NCBI GenBank assembly: GCA_944548615.1
Contig: OX155954.1
Coordinates: 8,726,156 to 8,790,155, forward strand
Origin: Micropterix aruncella
Taxonomy: Eukaryota > Arthropoda > Insecta > Lepidoptera > Micropterigidae
Length of the DNA: 64,000 nucleotides
Direction of reading: 5' to 3'
The translations under genes and the position numbers were made by a program. The number at the start of each line of letters is the position of its first letter. Position 1 is the first letter of the stretch. Below are positions 1-11,587 of this stretch, in pieces. Below the pieces are notes generated by a model, which was not told the origin of the DNA, did no database searches, and saw only the letters and a program-made list of their open reading frames with translations.

Positions 1-1640
1 ATTAATGTTGGCATGATTTCAGAATAATTTGTTTTTATATGAACTTTCCATGTTAAAAGTATTTTACCTAAACTGGGATATATTCTAAATAAAAACAACT
101 TGAAAAAAGCCATACATATTTTTTATGAGATTGTTATGGAAAAAATATTACACAGTTACTCGCGTCCACTACTATCGATTGCTGGCGCAAATAAAATAGG
201 TAGGTACATTCATTTTGAAGGTACTCTAAATAGCAGTACACTAATAATATCAGAAAAAGGAGTTATCATCAAAATAAAATACTACTACATCAAAATAAAC
301 TAAATGCGTATTTTCCATGGTAGAGAGTTCTGGAATGTTAAACCAAAGCCCTAGAGAGCAGATGAGTCATTAGCAGCAATTAGGCAACGTCTTTGATAGA
401 AGTTCCACAGTCTCTCGCCCAACCGCACGAAGGCTCTGCAGTTCGATTAAGACGATTAACCGAACCACAAAAGGAGAAATTATGTTAATATTGTTGAGAA
501 CAGAGACAATAATAAGCGTTAGCGGGATGGCGGGTATAGTCATTCAAGGGAGTTGTCGCTTCAGGGATATGTCGCCCCAGAGATGTAATGAATAATGAGG
601 AGCATTGTGCTGTCGTCAACAAATTTGTCATACAGGGGCATATCCGGTTACTGGCGCTGGCACGGGTACGCCCAGAGATACATTAAAGCACAGATATGCG
701 TTCGGAAACATGAATAATAAGAAAATATTTATTATATTATGGTTCGTATACCCAGTCCTCGTAGGAGTCTTCTTCTAATCAAGTAAACATTTCCAAAGTG
801 TTTTATATGGTCTGATATTTGTGATTTGACTACGTTTTTTTTATTGACAGAAACTTTTCAAGGATAACTTATTTATCATAATCAAGAAGCTAATCTCATT
901 GCTCGACCTTAATAAGGGTGATACGTAAGAAACCCCCTTCGATACTCATTAGGTTGAACTATTTCGAGATCTTAATGTGCTTATTGTTAGACATGCTTAT
1001 ACGAAAGCCGATATTGCCCATTATATAAAAAATCGAAGTTGTTAGGTGAACGATACTCACTGAGTCACTAAAAGTTATACTGAGCCAACCAAATCAAGGG
1101 CTTTGTAAAGTAAAGTAACTATGGCGGTATGGTCTTAAGATATTGTTATATATAAAGATATTGACACTTGGCAACGCGCCCACCATGTTGTACTCTATCG
1201 TGTGTGCATTAAAGTTTTTCAAACAAATATACCGCGAGAGTAGCCAATTATCTACAGTATCTAAAACTCTAGAAGGGGAGAACAGCAAAGCAAAGGAAAA
1301 TTCTTGAGCAGGCCTGGAACGGTATCCCACTACTAAAGATGGATACAGACAAAATTTATTCTAAATACACTTTCAGAAAAGGTTATAAAAGAAGTTTTGA
1401 AGGTGAAAACCTGGTTAATACAGAGGCATCTGATAACTGTTTACACTTATGGTACAAAGACAAACGAAGGGACTGCTACTCGAAATCCTATAAAGATCAT
1501 AAAATCCCTAGACCCATCTTTGTAATATGTATAATAATGGCTCAGTAGATATAGAAAAATAAAATAAAGGGGGGGGGGGAGGCATATACACATATAACAG
1601 ATAGCAGAATGGTGCTTCTAGCAATCAATAGCTACATGCA
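1..1640. other. No recognisable gene
   Basis: This AT-rich stretch contains only short frames with no domain signature on either strand. I see no repeat shared with the rest of the window and no RNA gene. It may be host intergenic DNA or an unrecognised repeat. Confidence 0.5.
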
Positions 1641-1667
1641 TGCATGTAAATAATTAAAGAATGCTAT

Positions 1668-1800
1668 GTGGCACTTCACATGAAAACAGCAATATATCTG
1701 ACATGGGTGCAAGAACACTCCGGAATTATAGGAAATGAAGTTGCAGATAGACTTGCAAAGCCCACTGGAGCCAACTTTAACACTGTCAAAGGTCAAAATA
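1668..1800 (+). pseudogene. RNase H fragment of a non-LTR retrotransposon
   Basis: A short frame reads TWVQEHSGIIGNEVADRLAK, which matches the C-terminal signature of LINE-encoded RNase H domains (W-V-x-x-H-S-G-I-x-G-N-E-x-A-D-x-L-A). In LINEs this domain follows the reverse transcriptase and removes RNA from the RNA:DNA hybrid. Only this last motif survives: there is no reverse transcriptase upstream, and the similarity stops about 15 codons later. It is a dead fragment. A cellular RNase H1 is unlikely because nothing else of the protein is present. Confidence 0.7.
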
Positions 1801-1837
1801 GTCTACAAAGACCGCCTGGTGTAACAGAACCAGGGAG

Positions 1838-2240
1838 TGGATTCAAAATCAAATTCAAATTCAAAATTCTTTATTTATCTATAATATTACATGTATTTTT
1901 AAAATTCAAAGCCATCCTAACTAGGCCTCGCCTGTACTAAGGTAGGCTTAATATAAAAAAAGGTATAGTGGTTTTCGTAACTTGCTGTAATACATCTTTG
2001 TATATTATTATGTTACATTTGAGAAGATAGATATGTCTCCAAAATAAGAAAGCGTAATAATAATTAATTTAGGTATAGACATATAAATATATACATACGT
2101 ACATAAATAAATATATACTTTATAGATAAATATAAAATTACTAAAATATCTCACAAATCGTGCTCTATTTTAATATATATGTTATTAATGTCTCCGTTTC
2201 TTGTCGACCCATAGTCAAAAGTGACTTAGTTAGGTTTCTC
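1838..2240 (-). repeat. Probable 3' end of a minus-strand LINE
   Basis: At 1838-1885 the plus strand shows repeated TTCAAA steps followed by CTTTATTTATC. Read on the minus strand this is an AATAAAG signal followed by a (TTTGAA)-like tail, a common form of insect LINE 3' end. The rest, up to 2240, is AT-rich with no coding signature and would be its 3' untranslated region. The family is not identified. Confidence 0.35.
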
Positions 2241-4810
2241 TTCTTTTTTTTTTTTTTTTTTCTTTTATTCAGGAAAATAACAGTGTATAAAAGTAAGTAG
2301 CCAAACAAGATAGATATAAAAATTACACCAGAGACAATTTTCCACTAAATGAACATCAAGATTATTTAAGTGATAAGAGAAAGAAAAAAACGAGAAAAGA
2401 AAGAGGATAGGAAGGGAGGGACCAGGAAGGGAAGGAGGAACATAGTAAAAATAAATACATTATGTTGATGGGTGTCCATGTATTAACAAATTTACCAGTA
2501 CGATATTTAAAGTTGAGACAGGTACGTTGGTATGAATAAGTACAAGTGCAAACAGTAAATAATAAGTAATAAATTTTAAATATTAAGTGTTAAATATCGC
2601 CCTCTTTAACAAATTTCTGAATCCTATGTTCGATTCAGAAAAGATATCTATTGATGCGTATCGATCATCGTAAACCCTACACACACGGTTTAAGAAAGAG
2701 TTTTTACGGTAGTTGTTATTGCAACGGCTTATGTGAAACAATGAGGACTGTCTTGTTGTTCTTGATGAGGTCCGGAAAAGTATTAGCTGGACCAAGTCCA
2801 TGCAGTTTAATCTGTTGTTTATGATTTTAAGTAGGAAGACTAGATCATGGTACATCCTTCAATCAGCCAAAGAAGTAAAGTTGTACGAGTGGTGAACGTT
2901 GATGCCGTTCTTTACGCCGTGACTATTCCTAGATTTCAGTCCTGCAGGAAAAACACTATTCATTTTGTTGAACAGTCGAGGAGCAATGTAAGAAAAGTGT
3001 TTTTGTGCAAAACTTGTTCTCTTTTTTTGGATTAAGTGCTGTCTGGTTGTTGTTACTCGTGTTCCTTTATGGTGTGTTGAATATAGATGATAATTGTCAT
3101 GATTATAGTAGTAGAGTAGGACTACCTTAGCGTATATTTGGCGAACGTCAAGGACTTTAGATTCATTGTACAAGCTTTCAGAAGAATACCGGAAGGGTTT
3201 TTTGTGTATTACTCTTAATAGCGACTTTTGGGCTTTAATTAGAGAATCAAGTGCTTGCAGCGAGGCTCCACCCCAAGCTATGATTCCGTATGCTAGTAAG
3301 TTATGGGCCAATGCGAAATATATCGTTCGTACTAAATCTTTGGATACGGCATTTCTTATTAACTTGAATATATGAAGTTTTCTCAATTTTGTTGCAGTGC
3401 ACCTGATATGATCTTCCCACTTCAGTGTATAGTCTAGAGTTAATCCTACGTACTTTATTGTATCTACTCTTTCCACCTCCGCACACGTACAAGGCTTGCC
3501 GTCAACGACAGTGTTGCATGTGTGGATTTGTAGTTTGCGCTGGGTTTGTTTGTCGTAAGTTTTCTTCATTTGGAAGGTCATATATTTAGTTTTAGAGTAA
3601 TTAAGAGTCAGTAGATTATAATTTAGCCATACTTTGATTATAGATAGTCCGTTTTCGGTGTAATTGTACACATCGTCCCAGGATTTGCCTCTGAATACAA
3701 TAACCGTGTCGTCTGCAAAGGAGATAGCTTCTCCTCCCTCAAAAGGTCATGTTAGTAAGGTCATTAATGTAGATGAGGAATAAGATTGGCCCTAATATAC
3801 TACCTTGCGGTACACCGTACCTAACATGTGCTTCCGAGCTTACCGTCTCACCAACTTTTGTTGTTTGTATTCTCTCCGAAAGGTAATTTTGGAACCATTT
3901 TAATGGTAAGCCACGCACTCCGATATTTCGGAGTTTACTCAATAGTATACGATGTGAGACGGTGTCGACGGCCTTGGCCAGATCCAAGAACACCGCAATG
4001 CATTTTTCTCCACTATATAAGGCATTAACAATGGAAGTAGTTAGGGATAGGAATGCATCCTGAGCACCTCGTCCGGATCTGAAACCAAATTGCATCGCCG
4101 CTAGTAACTTTTTGGTTTCCAAAAAACTAACCAAACGTTTTTTTGCAATTGTTTCAATTATTTTTGAGATAGAATTTAAAAGGCTGATTGGTCGATAACA
4201 ACTGTTGTCCTCTCTATCCCCACCCTTGTAGATGGGACATATGGCAGAATTTTTAAGGTGATTTGGAAATACACCAGTGCTTATGCTAAGGTTATTTATA
4301 TGTGCTAAAGGGGATGCTAGGTGGACCATGTTTTGCTTTAAAATTTTCACCGAGATTTGATCAGTACCTGTTGTGTTCGTATCTTTTAGGTCACTTAAAA
4401 CCCTGCATATTTCGCCAACATCTGTGGGGGAAAAGAACAGTGATTCGGAATTGCAACTTCTTGTATCTTTTAATTTTGCTAAATCAGTTTCAGTTGTTTG
4501 CAGAGTCCGGATCGTTTTTTCTGCTAGTAGAGATCCTACATTTGCATAGTGGTTATTTACATAGTCAGCAATCCATTGCCTGTTCGAAGAGGTGTTTTTC
4601 ACTATTGTGCCGTTTATTTTCAGGTCAGTAATATTTTTATAGTCACGCTTTTGTCTGTATGTCAATTCATTTATTATTTTCCAGGTATCTTTGGGATTAG
4701 CTGATGCGTCGTCAAGTTTTTGCTTATAATAATTATCCTTCCTTATACTAATTATATTGTTGGATAAGGCCACATTGAAGAAGAACAAGTCTGTGGCAAG
4801 CAAAAGAGAT
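2241..4810 (-). mobile_element. 5'-truncated LINE with poly(A) tail
   Basis: A minus-strand retrotransposon runs from a truncated reverse-transcriptase gene at about 4.8 kb to a T-run at 2241-2262, which is a poly(A) tail on the minus strand. The endonuclease domain and any ORF1 are absent, as expected after incomplete reverse transcription. Nothing recognisable lies immediately upstream, and I could not define target-site duplications. Confidence 0.75.
2583..4803 (-). pseudogene. LINE ORF2 reverse transcriptase, frameshifted
   Basis: The frame from 4803 to 3739 carries fingers and palm motifs: YRPISLLNSISKIIE, QFGFRSGRGAQDA, the catalytic motif A AVFLDLAKAVDTVSH, and the RT signature YGVPQGSILGP. 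One extra T in a short T run near 3740 shifts the frame. The next frame (3671-2859) resumes just after the FADD box (motif C is readable as SFADDT in the shifted frame) and runs through the thumb and C-terminal region (LAYGIIAWGGAS). A single TGA at 2859-2861 then interrupts an otherwise continuous frame down to 2583. Lesions therefore include one frameshift and at least one stop. The lineage looks Jockey/CR1-like. It encoded the polymerase for target-primed reverse transcription and is now inactive. Confidence 0.9.
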
Positions 4811-5121
4811 CGCTAAGGAGCCCACACTAAGATTAAGCCATAATGGTCCAAAACTTAAAAATATGTCTGGGTAGCCGCCTGATCGGCTATCCCCCCATGT
4901 CATGATCATATAACTCTAAGCTTGATATCGTTATGAGAAATCGGTGAGGTAATTGCAAGCAAGGGAAAGAAGAAACACCAGCTTTGCACAGAGATACTGT
5001 AGTGTTATTATGCCCAAAGTATACAAGAGGTGATCTGAATATAACATTCTGTGAAATTAATTTTTAAATCAGAAAGAAGCAATAACGTAACTGTAACTTC
5101 CGTAACCGCATTAACACACTA

Positions 5122-5190
5122 GTTCTCGCCAGATCGCCACGTGGTCAGTACTTGGATGGGTGACTGCCTGAGTACTGCCACGTGATGTTA
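5122..5190 (+). pseudogene. 5S rRNA pseudogene, internally deleted
   Basis: The run GGTCAGTACTTGGATGGGTG at 5152-5171, followed by ACTGCCTGAGTACTGCCACG, matches the 3' half of eukaryotic 5S rRNA, including the internal-control-region segment around loop E. GTTCTCGCCAGATC at 5122 matches an earlier 5S segment. About 25 nt normally between these two blocks (the part around AAGTTAAGCAACGTC) are missing, so this cannot be a functional gene. It may be a retroposed 5S copy or the head of a 5S-derived SINE. Confidence 0.75.
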
Positions 5191-5199
5191 TAAAAGCCG

Positions 5200-5920
5200 G
5201 CCGCCTGTAAGATATTTGTCGCGTTACCGTGGGGGTGTAAAGGCAAAAAAAACATCGTGGGTAATCGATCTGGGCAGGAAAAGTGCTAACACACCTATAA
5301 ATTATATACTAAAGTGGAAATAATTCCATATTTATATGCATAGTATTATTGATTAGAATATACATTATTATTACAGACTGTTTACTTTCCACATAATCTA
5401 CTTATTTAAATAATACAATTTCAATACTTTTTGTATTGAATTTTTGTATTTCAATACTTTTTGTATTTTTGTAATGTCATACTTTTTGTGTCATACAATG
5501 TTCTGTCATACTACACAATATGATATTTTGATCGCGTGGGATACTCATTACAGTCTAATAAACAATGCTCCTTTTTCAATTCATCAAACTGAAAAGGTTT
5601 GCAACGCGGTCCATCCAGTTTTAATATAGCGTGGATGCGGCGGCACGAGGCAAAAAGGCAATCCACTGACGGCGCAATTTGACATTGTTATGACTTCTCA
5701 CTGTCTTGGAAGAGCTGCGTTAAATATAGATAGTATTAATCACTGTATCCGGGAGAGAAGCTGCGGAGAGCTGTTATTCAAATATTAACATTTTCGTTTC
5801 CGTATTTAGATATTTTCTATGTTACGTTTTTATATTATAATATCATTGCATACTACGGCGTTTAAAAAAAAGTGATAATGAGTATGATGATTTTATCTTG
5901 TATTTTCCGTCACCTTTTAT
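5200..5920. other. No recognisable gene
   Basis: This interval is AT-rich with short direct repeats (a TTTTTGTATT motif recurs at 5429-5470). I find no coding signature, RNA gene or terminal repeats. Confidence 0.4.
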
Positions 5921-5924
5921 ACCA

Positions 5925-6490
5925 TGTTGTAGTAGCTCCATGATCAAGGTATTCAATCATCACGACCGCGCGACTGACCCAGAAAAGAGAGCCCATGATC
6001 TTACCGGCGGATGGAATGGCCTTGAATTACTTAGGAGTTGGAGATGATGTTCGTTTTCAGGTTATGGATTATTTCAATGACATTTCCAGTATATTGACAT
6101 GGGTCGTAACGTGAAGCCATGCTTTATCCATAGTTATGAATCGTGCCAAAAAACAGATCCTGTTATAACAAATGCAAAAAGTGCGACAGTTGTGAAATCT
6201 TCAATTTAGTTTTCTCTATGCGTCTGTAAGCATTCTATCTACCCAGCGTACTGATACCTTTTGCATCCCTAAGCAATTATGTAAAATACTATGAGGAATA
6301 CGTATCTAAATCTTCACTTCTTAAGCGCTAAAACGAACCGTGACAAGATGATCCGCCAAAACAATTTTTCCTACTTTTTCAACCATTTCTTCAGTGACTG
6401 CCAAAGTAGGGCGACCGAGCGAGGGTCATCAATAGTTGAAGTTTTTCCACTCCTAAACTCAGGACACCAACGTACAACTGTAGAATATGG
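5925..6490 (-). pseudogene. Mariner transposase relic, N-terminal half
   Basis: Read on the minus strand, several frames join into mariner-type (DD34D) transposase similarity: VRWCPEFRSGKTSTIDDPRS, then GRPTLAVTEEMVEKVGKIVL, then a helix with SILHNCLGMQKVSVRWV. After a gap comes PSAGKIMGSLFWVSRAVVMI with YLDHGATTWYKR, matching the family block containing the first and second catalytic regions. There are several stops and frameshifts, and the C-terminal third with the last two aspartates is missing. The gene would have excised and inserted DNA at TA sites. I could not place terminal inverted repeats. Confidence 0.75.
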
Positions 6491-6499
6491 GGGAAGCAT

Positions 6500-7060
6500 A
6501 AACCTCTAATATATCTTGTAAATTTGTAAGTCTTGTAATACTTGCTCCCTACAAAACAAGTTACCTAATTAATGTATTTATTTAAGAATTAATTACTATA
6601 AAACATTGTTTTTTATTATAAAAATAAAAGGAACCGAATGGCGAAACCTTAGCCTTTTGCTTATTTGATTCTGTCACCCAACTGGGACTAGCCCGTTATA
6701 GGGTGGACAGGACTCTAATTTTAAAATAAATTATGTAAAAGTTTTATTAAAATGCTCATAAAACTAAATTGCCCTAAAATATGATCCTCAAAAAAAAAAC
6801 AATCAAAATAGAGTGAGACAATCAGAATTGACATAAAACTAAAGTAAAAAGTAGGATAAATCTATAAAAAAAAAAAAAAGTCAATAGGTAAGTAATATTT
6901 AATATTTGCTAAGAAATATAAAAATTAATATAAAATAACTAGTAAAAAAAAAAAAAGTACGATTCATTGTCAAAACAATATATAACAACAAAATGAATTG
7001 ATAATTAGTTGAATGTTAAAATATAATCAACATACATACTATTTAAACATATATTAATAA
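6500..7060. other. AT-rich, no recognisable gene
   Basis: The sequence is dominated by A and T runs. I see no coding potential, RNA gene or repeat shared with other parts of the window. Confidence 0.4.
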
Positions 7061-7565
7061 CTAGCTGACCCGGCGAACTTCGTACCGCCTAACATTTTTA
7101 ATAGTTATTCTGCTATTCGGGATGGAGACAAATACAACAAATCAAAAACCATGAAAATCGGTCCAGCCGTTCTCGAGTTATAAGTGTTCGAACAAACCCG
7201 CCTTTGTTTTATATTTATAGAAGATATTGATATAGATATATAAAACAAATATGTATGGGATTTTTTTTTCCGAAAAAAATAAATGTATGGGAAATTGCTT
7301 TTTCTTTTATTTTGTTTTTTCGGAAAATGTTTTTTTTTATATTTTAATTTTCCGGAATATTTTTTTTTTTTCGGAAACAATATGTATGAGAAAATGTTTT
7401 TTATTTTGTTAGTGTGTTTTTTTTATTTTCTCAATGTTTTAATTAGTTCGGGACGGAGACAAATACAACAAATCAAAATCCATGAGAATCGGTCCAGCCG
7501 TTCTCGAGTTATAAGTGTTCGAACAAACCCGACTTTGTTTTATATATATATATATATATATAGAT
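7061..7565 (+). repeat. RTE-like LINE/SINE 3' repeat, locally duplicated
   Basis: CTAGCTGACCCGGCGAACTT at 7061 and the block ATCGGTCCAGCCGTTCTCGA are typical of very common insect RTE-derived repeats. A block of about 100 bp (GGAGACAAATACAACAAATC to TTTGTTTTATATATA) occurs twice, at 7119-7218 and 7450-7548, as near-identical direct copies. They are separated by a T-rich tract with repeated TCGGAAA/TTTTCCGGAA motifs at 7270-7380. The second copy ends in a (TA)n microsatellite. Confidence 0.6.
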
Positions 7566-8340
7566 TATACCTCGCGATATTTCGTTTTTCCTTTTTGCAA
7601 ACACGCTTCGATAAGATGTAAACAAACGACTCTTATTTTAGAAAATCAATTTTTGTTTTTGGAACATAATAACAGATATATTGCTTGTGCCTGGCAGTAT
7701 TTATGTTTATATAGCCGCAAAGATTTGTAACTCATTATCACTTTTTATACGCACGCCCCTCGAATGTTATTTTATATGAGCCATATACCCGTTTTCCTCA
7801 TTTGCGGGTGGTATATTGGTAGGTACAATACAGGCGGCGACCCAATCGACTATATACCTTTGGTCCTAATGAATATAGAGCACTCGCCCGACTACTCTGC
7901 CCCTTTCACGGGAAGGCTTGATTTGCATTCGACTCCGGCATTAAAACAAATTGAGCGGAAAATGGCTTATATTAATTCTGCTACCGCCCGCCATATAGCC
8001 GCGATCGATCACCCTTTATAAGCCCTCGAGAATTCAAATCGGTACGATAATTAACTGCAGGATGCTTTCTTCTAGGCTTCTTAAACAACGGATTTTTATT
8101 TATTAATAATAATCTCTTATATTTGTGATTTTTTCATGAAACGCCGAATAGCTGGCATTGCTGAAAATCCCCAGGGTTAAATAAATTCTCACCCAGTAAC
8201 AACTTTTCCATATCATATATATTATCCACGTAAATTATACGGATTGAATAAATTGATTTACGGTAAAGAGGGATCGTTAATATTAGAATTTCTCACGCAA
8301 TATTACGTATTTTATCGGGTCCGGGCCTGGTTAGGACACT
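7566..8340. other. No recognised gene; one unassigned 85-codon frame
   Basis: A plus-strand frame at 7764-8021 gives an 85-residue peptide (beginning MLFYMSHIPV) without a motif I recognise. It has a hydrophobic start that could resemble a signal segment. There is no supporting context such as a neighbouring exon or codon bias, so I do not call it a gene. Confidence 0.35.
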
Positions 8341-8344
8341 TCTC

Positions 8345-8826
8345 CCCAAATGAATACGTCCTGGATGGCCTTGTCGTTCCCCTCAGGTCCTGGTGCGTGA
8401 CGTAGATTGGCAACTGCGGGCAGGATATGAGGTGGTCTACACGGGCAACGAGGGCAGGATATGAGGTGGCCTTAAGAGTAGCCCGAGCAGACGATATTAG
8501 CTCGGCATCTGTTACTTCTTTTTCTTTTTAGGGTGTCTCTCTAACTAGTGAAGTTGGCAGTCAGCTCTGCATACTTCTTTTTGTCCTTCGTCAGGTAAAA
8601 CAACACAGCGATTCGCAAATGTTCCGCAACCAAGATTTCCACCTGCCTTACCTCCCGGTCTCCTCTTACCTGCAACTTTTCCCATTTGGCGTTTAATACA
8701 AAGAGGTAGGAGACTTGTGTTGTGGCAACAGGTTTTGAAAGTGAGAGAACGGTCGAGGGTCACTCTAGGGTATACGGGTGCTTCACGGGTAAGGTACTTG
8801 GGTGTATAATACTTAGTTATATACAT
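8345..8826 (-). pseudogene. Mosaic of LINE ORF2 C-terminal pieces
   Basis: The minus-strand frame 8826-8545 starts with a Jockey/CR1-like signature (VTLDRSLTFKTCCHNT). It then passes into a segment (KVAGKRRPGGK, then DEGQKEVCRADCQLH in shifted register) that matches at nucleotide level the 3' end of the LINE at 23.9-24.1 kb. Further along the strand, 8500-8345 reads VDHLISCPQLP, resembling the H-C-P motif of another LINE C-terminus. At least two LINE types are fused here. All pieces are short and none is functional. Confidence 0.55.
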
Positions 8827-9029
8827 ATTACATAGTACAAATTACACAGGTACTTATGTGCTAAGGACTTAAGGTATAATATATACGTAGGTACTGAATA
8901 ATAAATTAATATAGATATATTTCTCTCCACTTTGCCACAGAGGTCATCTTTGGCTTGCCTTTCAAGCAGTAATGATATTTATTTTATGTAGTAATCGATG
9001 CTTCTCGATCAAACTCTTATATCTATTAA

Positions 9030-10481
9030 ACCCGCTCGGCACTTAACATCCCTTGCGGGATATGTATGGCGGCCGGCTGAAATCCAAACTATCCCATACG
9101 GGATATCGCGCTCGCCGCTCAAGAAAATGTCGTTTAAATTTCGAAATGCGATTGTATATTCTATCGAATGATGCCATAATATAGCCAAATATGCAACACT
9201 ATGAAATTGCTCGATTGCCGCATGCGATGTTAGAAATATGAATTACTACATCCCTTACAAAATCGGTGACCTCATTTCTGACGACAGTCGCGAACTGCCC
9301 ACCGCTGGCGGCGTATAATTCCGCGACGTGTTTGTGTTGTGAATTGTTTTGTGTATATAAGTGAAGTGTATACCGGATAAAAGTAAGTAATTTCCATTTT
9401 TAAGTAGTTTAGGCCTTAGGATTAAACAATTTACACAGCCCATTTGCTGTTTTTCACGAATTTTCGAAGAAAACACTTTTTCGAAACCAAACGGCTCTCG
9501 AAAAATGGCCGTCTTTATTTTGTAATGTTTGTGAAATATCCCGTTATATCGCGAAACATGACGTAATGTCGCTTTAATTTACTAATAAAATAGGTATTGC
9601 TTCATTTACATCCTAAGTTATCACATAATTATGCGTATTTTGAACATTATATGTTGTTTTCTAATATGGCTCGCGAAAATGAAACTTGTTTTGATAATTA
9701 CTATGAGAGAAAAAAGTGCGATTTTCCAAAGTTTTTCGATGAAATGTGACTCTTTGGAGTATAGTAATTAGTTATTAGACATATAATAAGTCTATGATAA
9801 GACAATATAATTGAAAAAATCTAACGAATTTTATATTATGGGCATTCAAAGTTTATTATTAGGTTCGGAAGTCGGAAACTCTCAAAACTTTAGATTTTTC
9901 TATAATATCAGACAAAGCTCAAAGTTCTGGTGTGATTTCTAAGAAGAAGTGATGTAGTAATAAAGTTATTTTGAAAGAATTTCATATAAAAAAATACCAT
10001 AAGTAGTCACAAATTAAAAATGAAAAAAAATTTTTTTTACGAGAATACATACAATTTTTCTTGGCTGAATAAATAAATATTTTTTCCGTATTTTTGTATG
10101 CAAATAAGTAAAAAAAAAATATCGTTTTGGTAAAGCATTTAATAAAGAACATAACTGTATTTACAATTTTTGATATTTACAAAAACTGTATTTACAAAAA
10201 AATCGAAATGATTTTATAGGCGAGTTTTTTCAGTTTGCCAATTTTGTAATATTTATTCATTATTATCTTAATTGTTTTACGAGATAAGGTTATAATGTTT
10301 TATATGTCAAATTTCAATGCGATCATTTTTCTATTTATATTTTTTAAATCCGATTAGTGGTTTATAAGTTATGATCGTTTTTCTCAAGGCCGTTGACTCG
10401 CGTCGATTTTTTGCGCGAATATGTCGCGCGCAAAAGTGATGTTTTTGGGCGCGGTGAGTTTTTACCTCGCAACGTGAGGGG
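9030..10481. mobile_element. PiggyBac-like non-autonomous element, copy 1
   Basis: The element lies between TTAA tetranucleotides at 9026-9029 and 10482-10485. Its ends begin with C runs (CCCGCTCGGCACTTAACATC at the left; the right end, read inward on the minus strand, is CCCCTCACGTTGCGAGG). TTAA targets and CCC termini are hallmarks of piggyBac-type transposons. It is 1.45 kb, AT-rich inside, and has no transposase frame. A second copy of the same length, inverted, lies at 55707-57150, which independently confirms both ends. The left end carries one extra A between TTAA and CCC. It would need a transposase supplied in trans. Confidence 0.8.
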
Positions 10482-10966
10482 TTAAAGAAGCCGAGCCGTC
10501 CAATGAATATGATATCAATGTTTCGTTACTCTTAAAAAGCAACGATGAGGGGCGGGGTCGGTTAAATATCGTTCTTCGCGGGAATGAATATTCACTCGAG
10601 CGAGAGAGAGTCCCCTCGGGTAGATAGGGTAAAAAATCCTAGTTAATTGGAGGGGAGTTCTATTACACGGCCGGGGGTCGCGGCCGCCCGCGCTTTGATG
10701 TGTCCCGGGCGAAGGGCGTCCCGCGACCCACAACCGCACATCTTCACCATGCGTGCGTACCTATGGATGGAAAATGGACAACCTGTCGATTGTAATGGCC
10801 GGATAGCGTATCGACGAAGGTCAAGCAAAACTAAAGAGGTGTTAAGGCGAAATTTTCCTGATTTAAACCCTTCCAGGTGACTGTTTATCATTTTACAGAA
10901 TGTTAAATACATTCCGACTAAATAGTCGGAATACTCACCACTGTCCTTAAATAAGAACAGTGGTGA

Positions 10967-11510
10967 GTTGACACCTACAACGGGTGAACCCGTCACTCCA
11001 GGTATTAGGTATAACGATATATAATCGTTCTTTCAGCCTAGAGTGAACGTAGCCCTTTCAGACCCAGCCCACTCAATTGTGATTATCATGAGTTCCAAAG
11101 GAACGAAAATTTGTGAGTGATACAATGTCTATCTATCATATAAATCTACTATATGATAGATAGACATTGTATTATATACCTATATCTTATAAAGTTACTC
11201 GCACAATTGTGTGGGTACATTTTCTCGATTTTGGGTACCATTTCATAAAAAAAGTCCTCAAGTACTTCTTTATATGAAAACTCTCAGGTCCAAAAGATTA
11301 TAGACTTAGGACGAAATAGTTTACCGTCTATATATAGGTCCGCCAACACGCCCGAGAGAGTCCTAGGCCTTATCCCATGGTACTGGGTGGTTGAACGAGC
11401 GAGCAGCCTCACGCCCTCACTATCAGTTATGGCCGGATTTCTCCGTCCTCGCGACTGGTTACGAATCCGAAGTCGCTTACTCTGCCTCTACCTGATGTTA
11501 AGTCAGGAGC
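10967..11510 (+). repeat. ACGGG-hairpin family, copy A1 (interrupted)
   Basis: The copy opens with GTTGACACCTACAACGGGTG and AACCCGTCACTCCAGG, the shared start of this family, then TCGTTCTTTCAGCC. About 300 bp of unrelated sequence follow (11076-11383, including the perfect hairpin at 11120-11172). The family resumes at 11384 with the block GAGCAGCCTCACGCCCTCAC and GGCCGGATTTCTCCGTCCTC. It is non-coding in the forward sense and its class is unknown. Two short hairpins (10910-10931 and 10933-10967) sit just before the start. Confidence 0.65.
11120..11172. repeat. Perfect 23-bp hairpin with 7-nt loop
   Basis: ATACAATGTCTATCTATCAT... at 11120-11142 is followed by loop AATCTAC and its exact reverse complement at 11150-11172. 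The stem has no mismatch by eye. It falls inside the insertion that interrupts copy A1 of the ACGGG family, so it may be the core of a tiny MITE rather than an RNA gene. Confidence 0.85.
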
Positions 11511-11587
11511 TAACGGGCCCATGATTGGGAGCTAACGGGCCCATGATCAGTTGGCCACGATGAGCCATGTGTTCAGGGTCGGTCACA

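Noticed and set aside
4869..4893. Small hairpin GGGTAGCCG...CGGCTATCC
   Set aside because: A nine-pair stem with a G-T pair and no recurrence elsewhere is within chance expectation.
7764..8021. 85-codon plus-strand frame with hydrophobic start
   Set aside because: No homology recognised, no neighbouring exons, and not longer than chance frames in the window.
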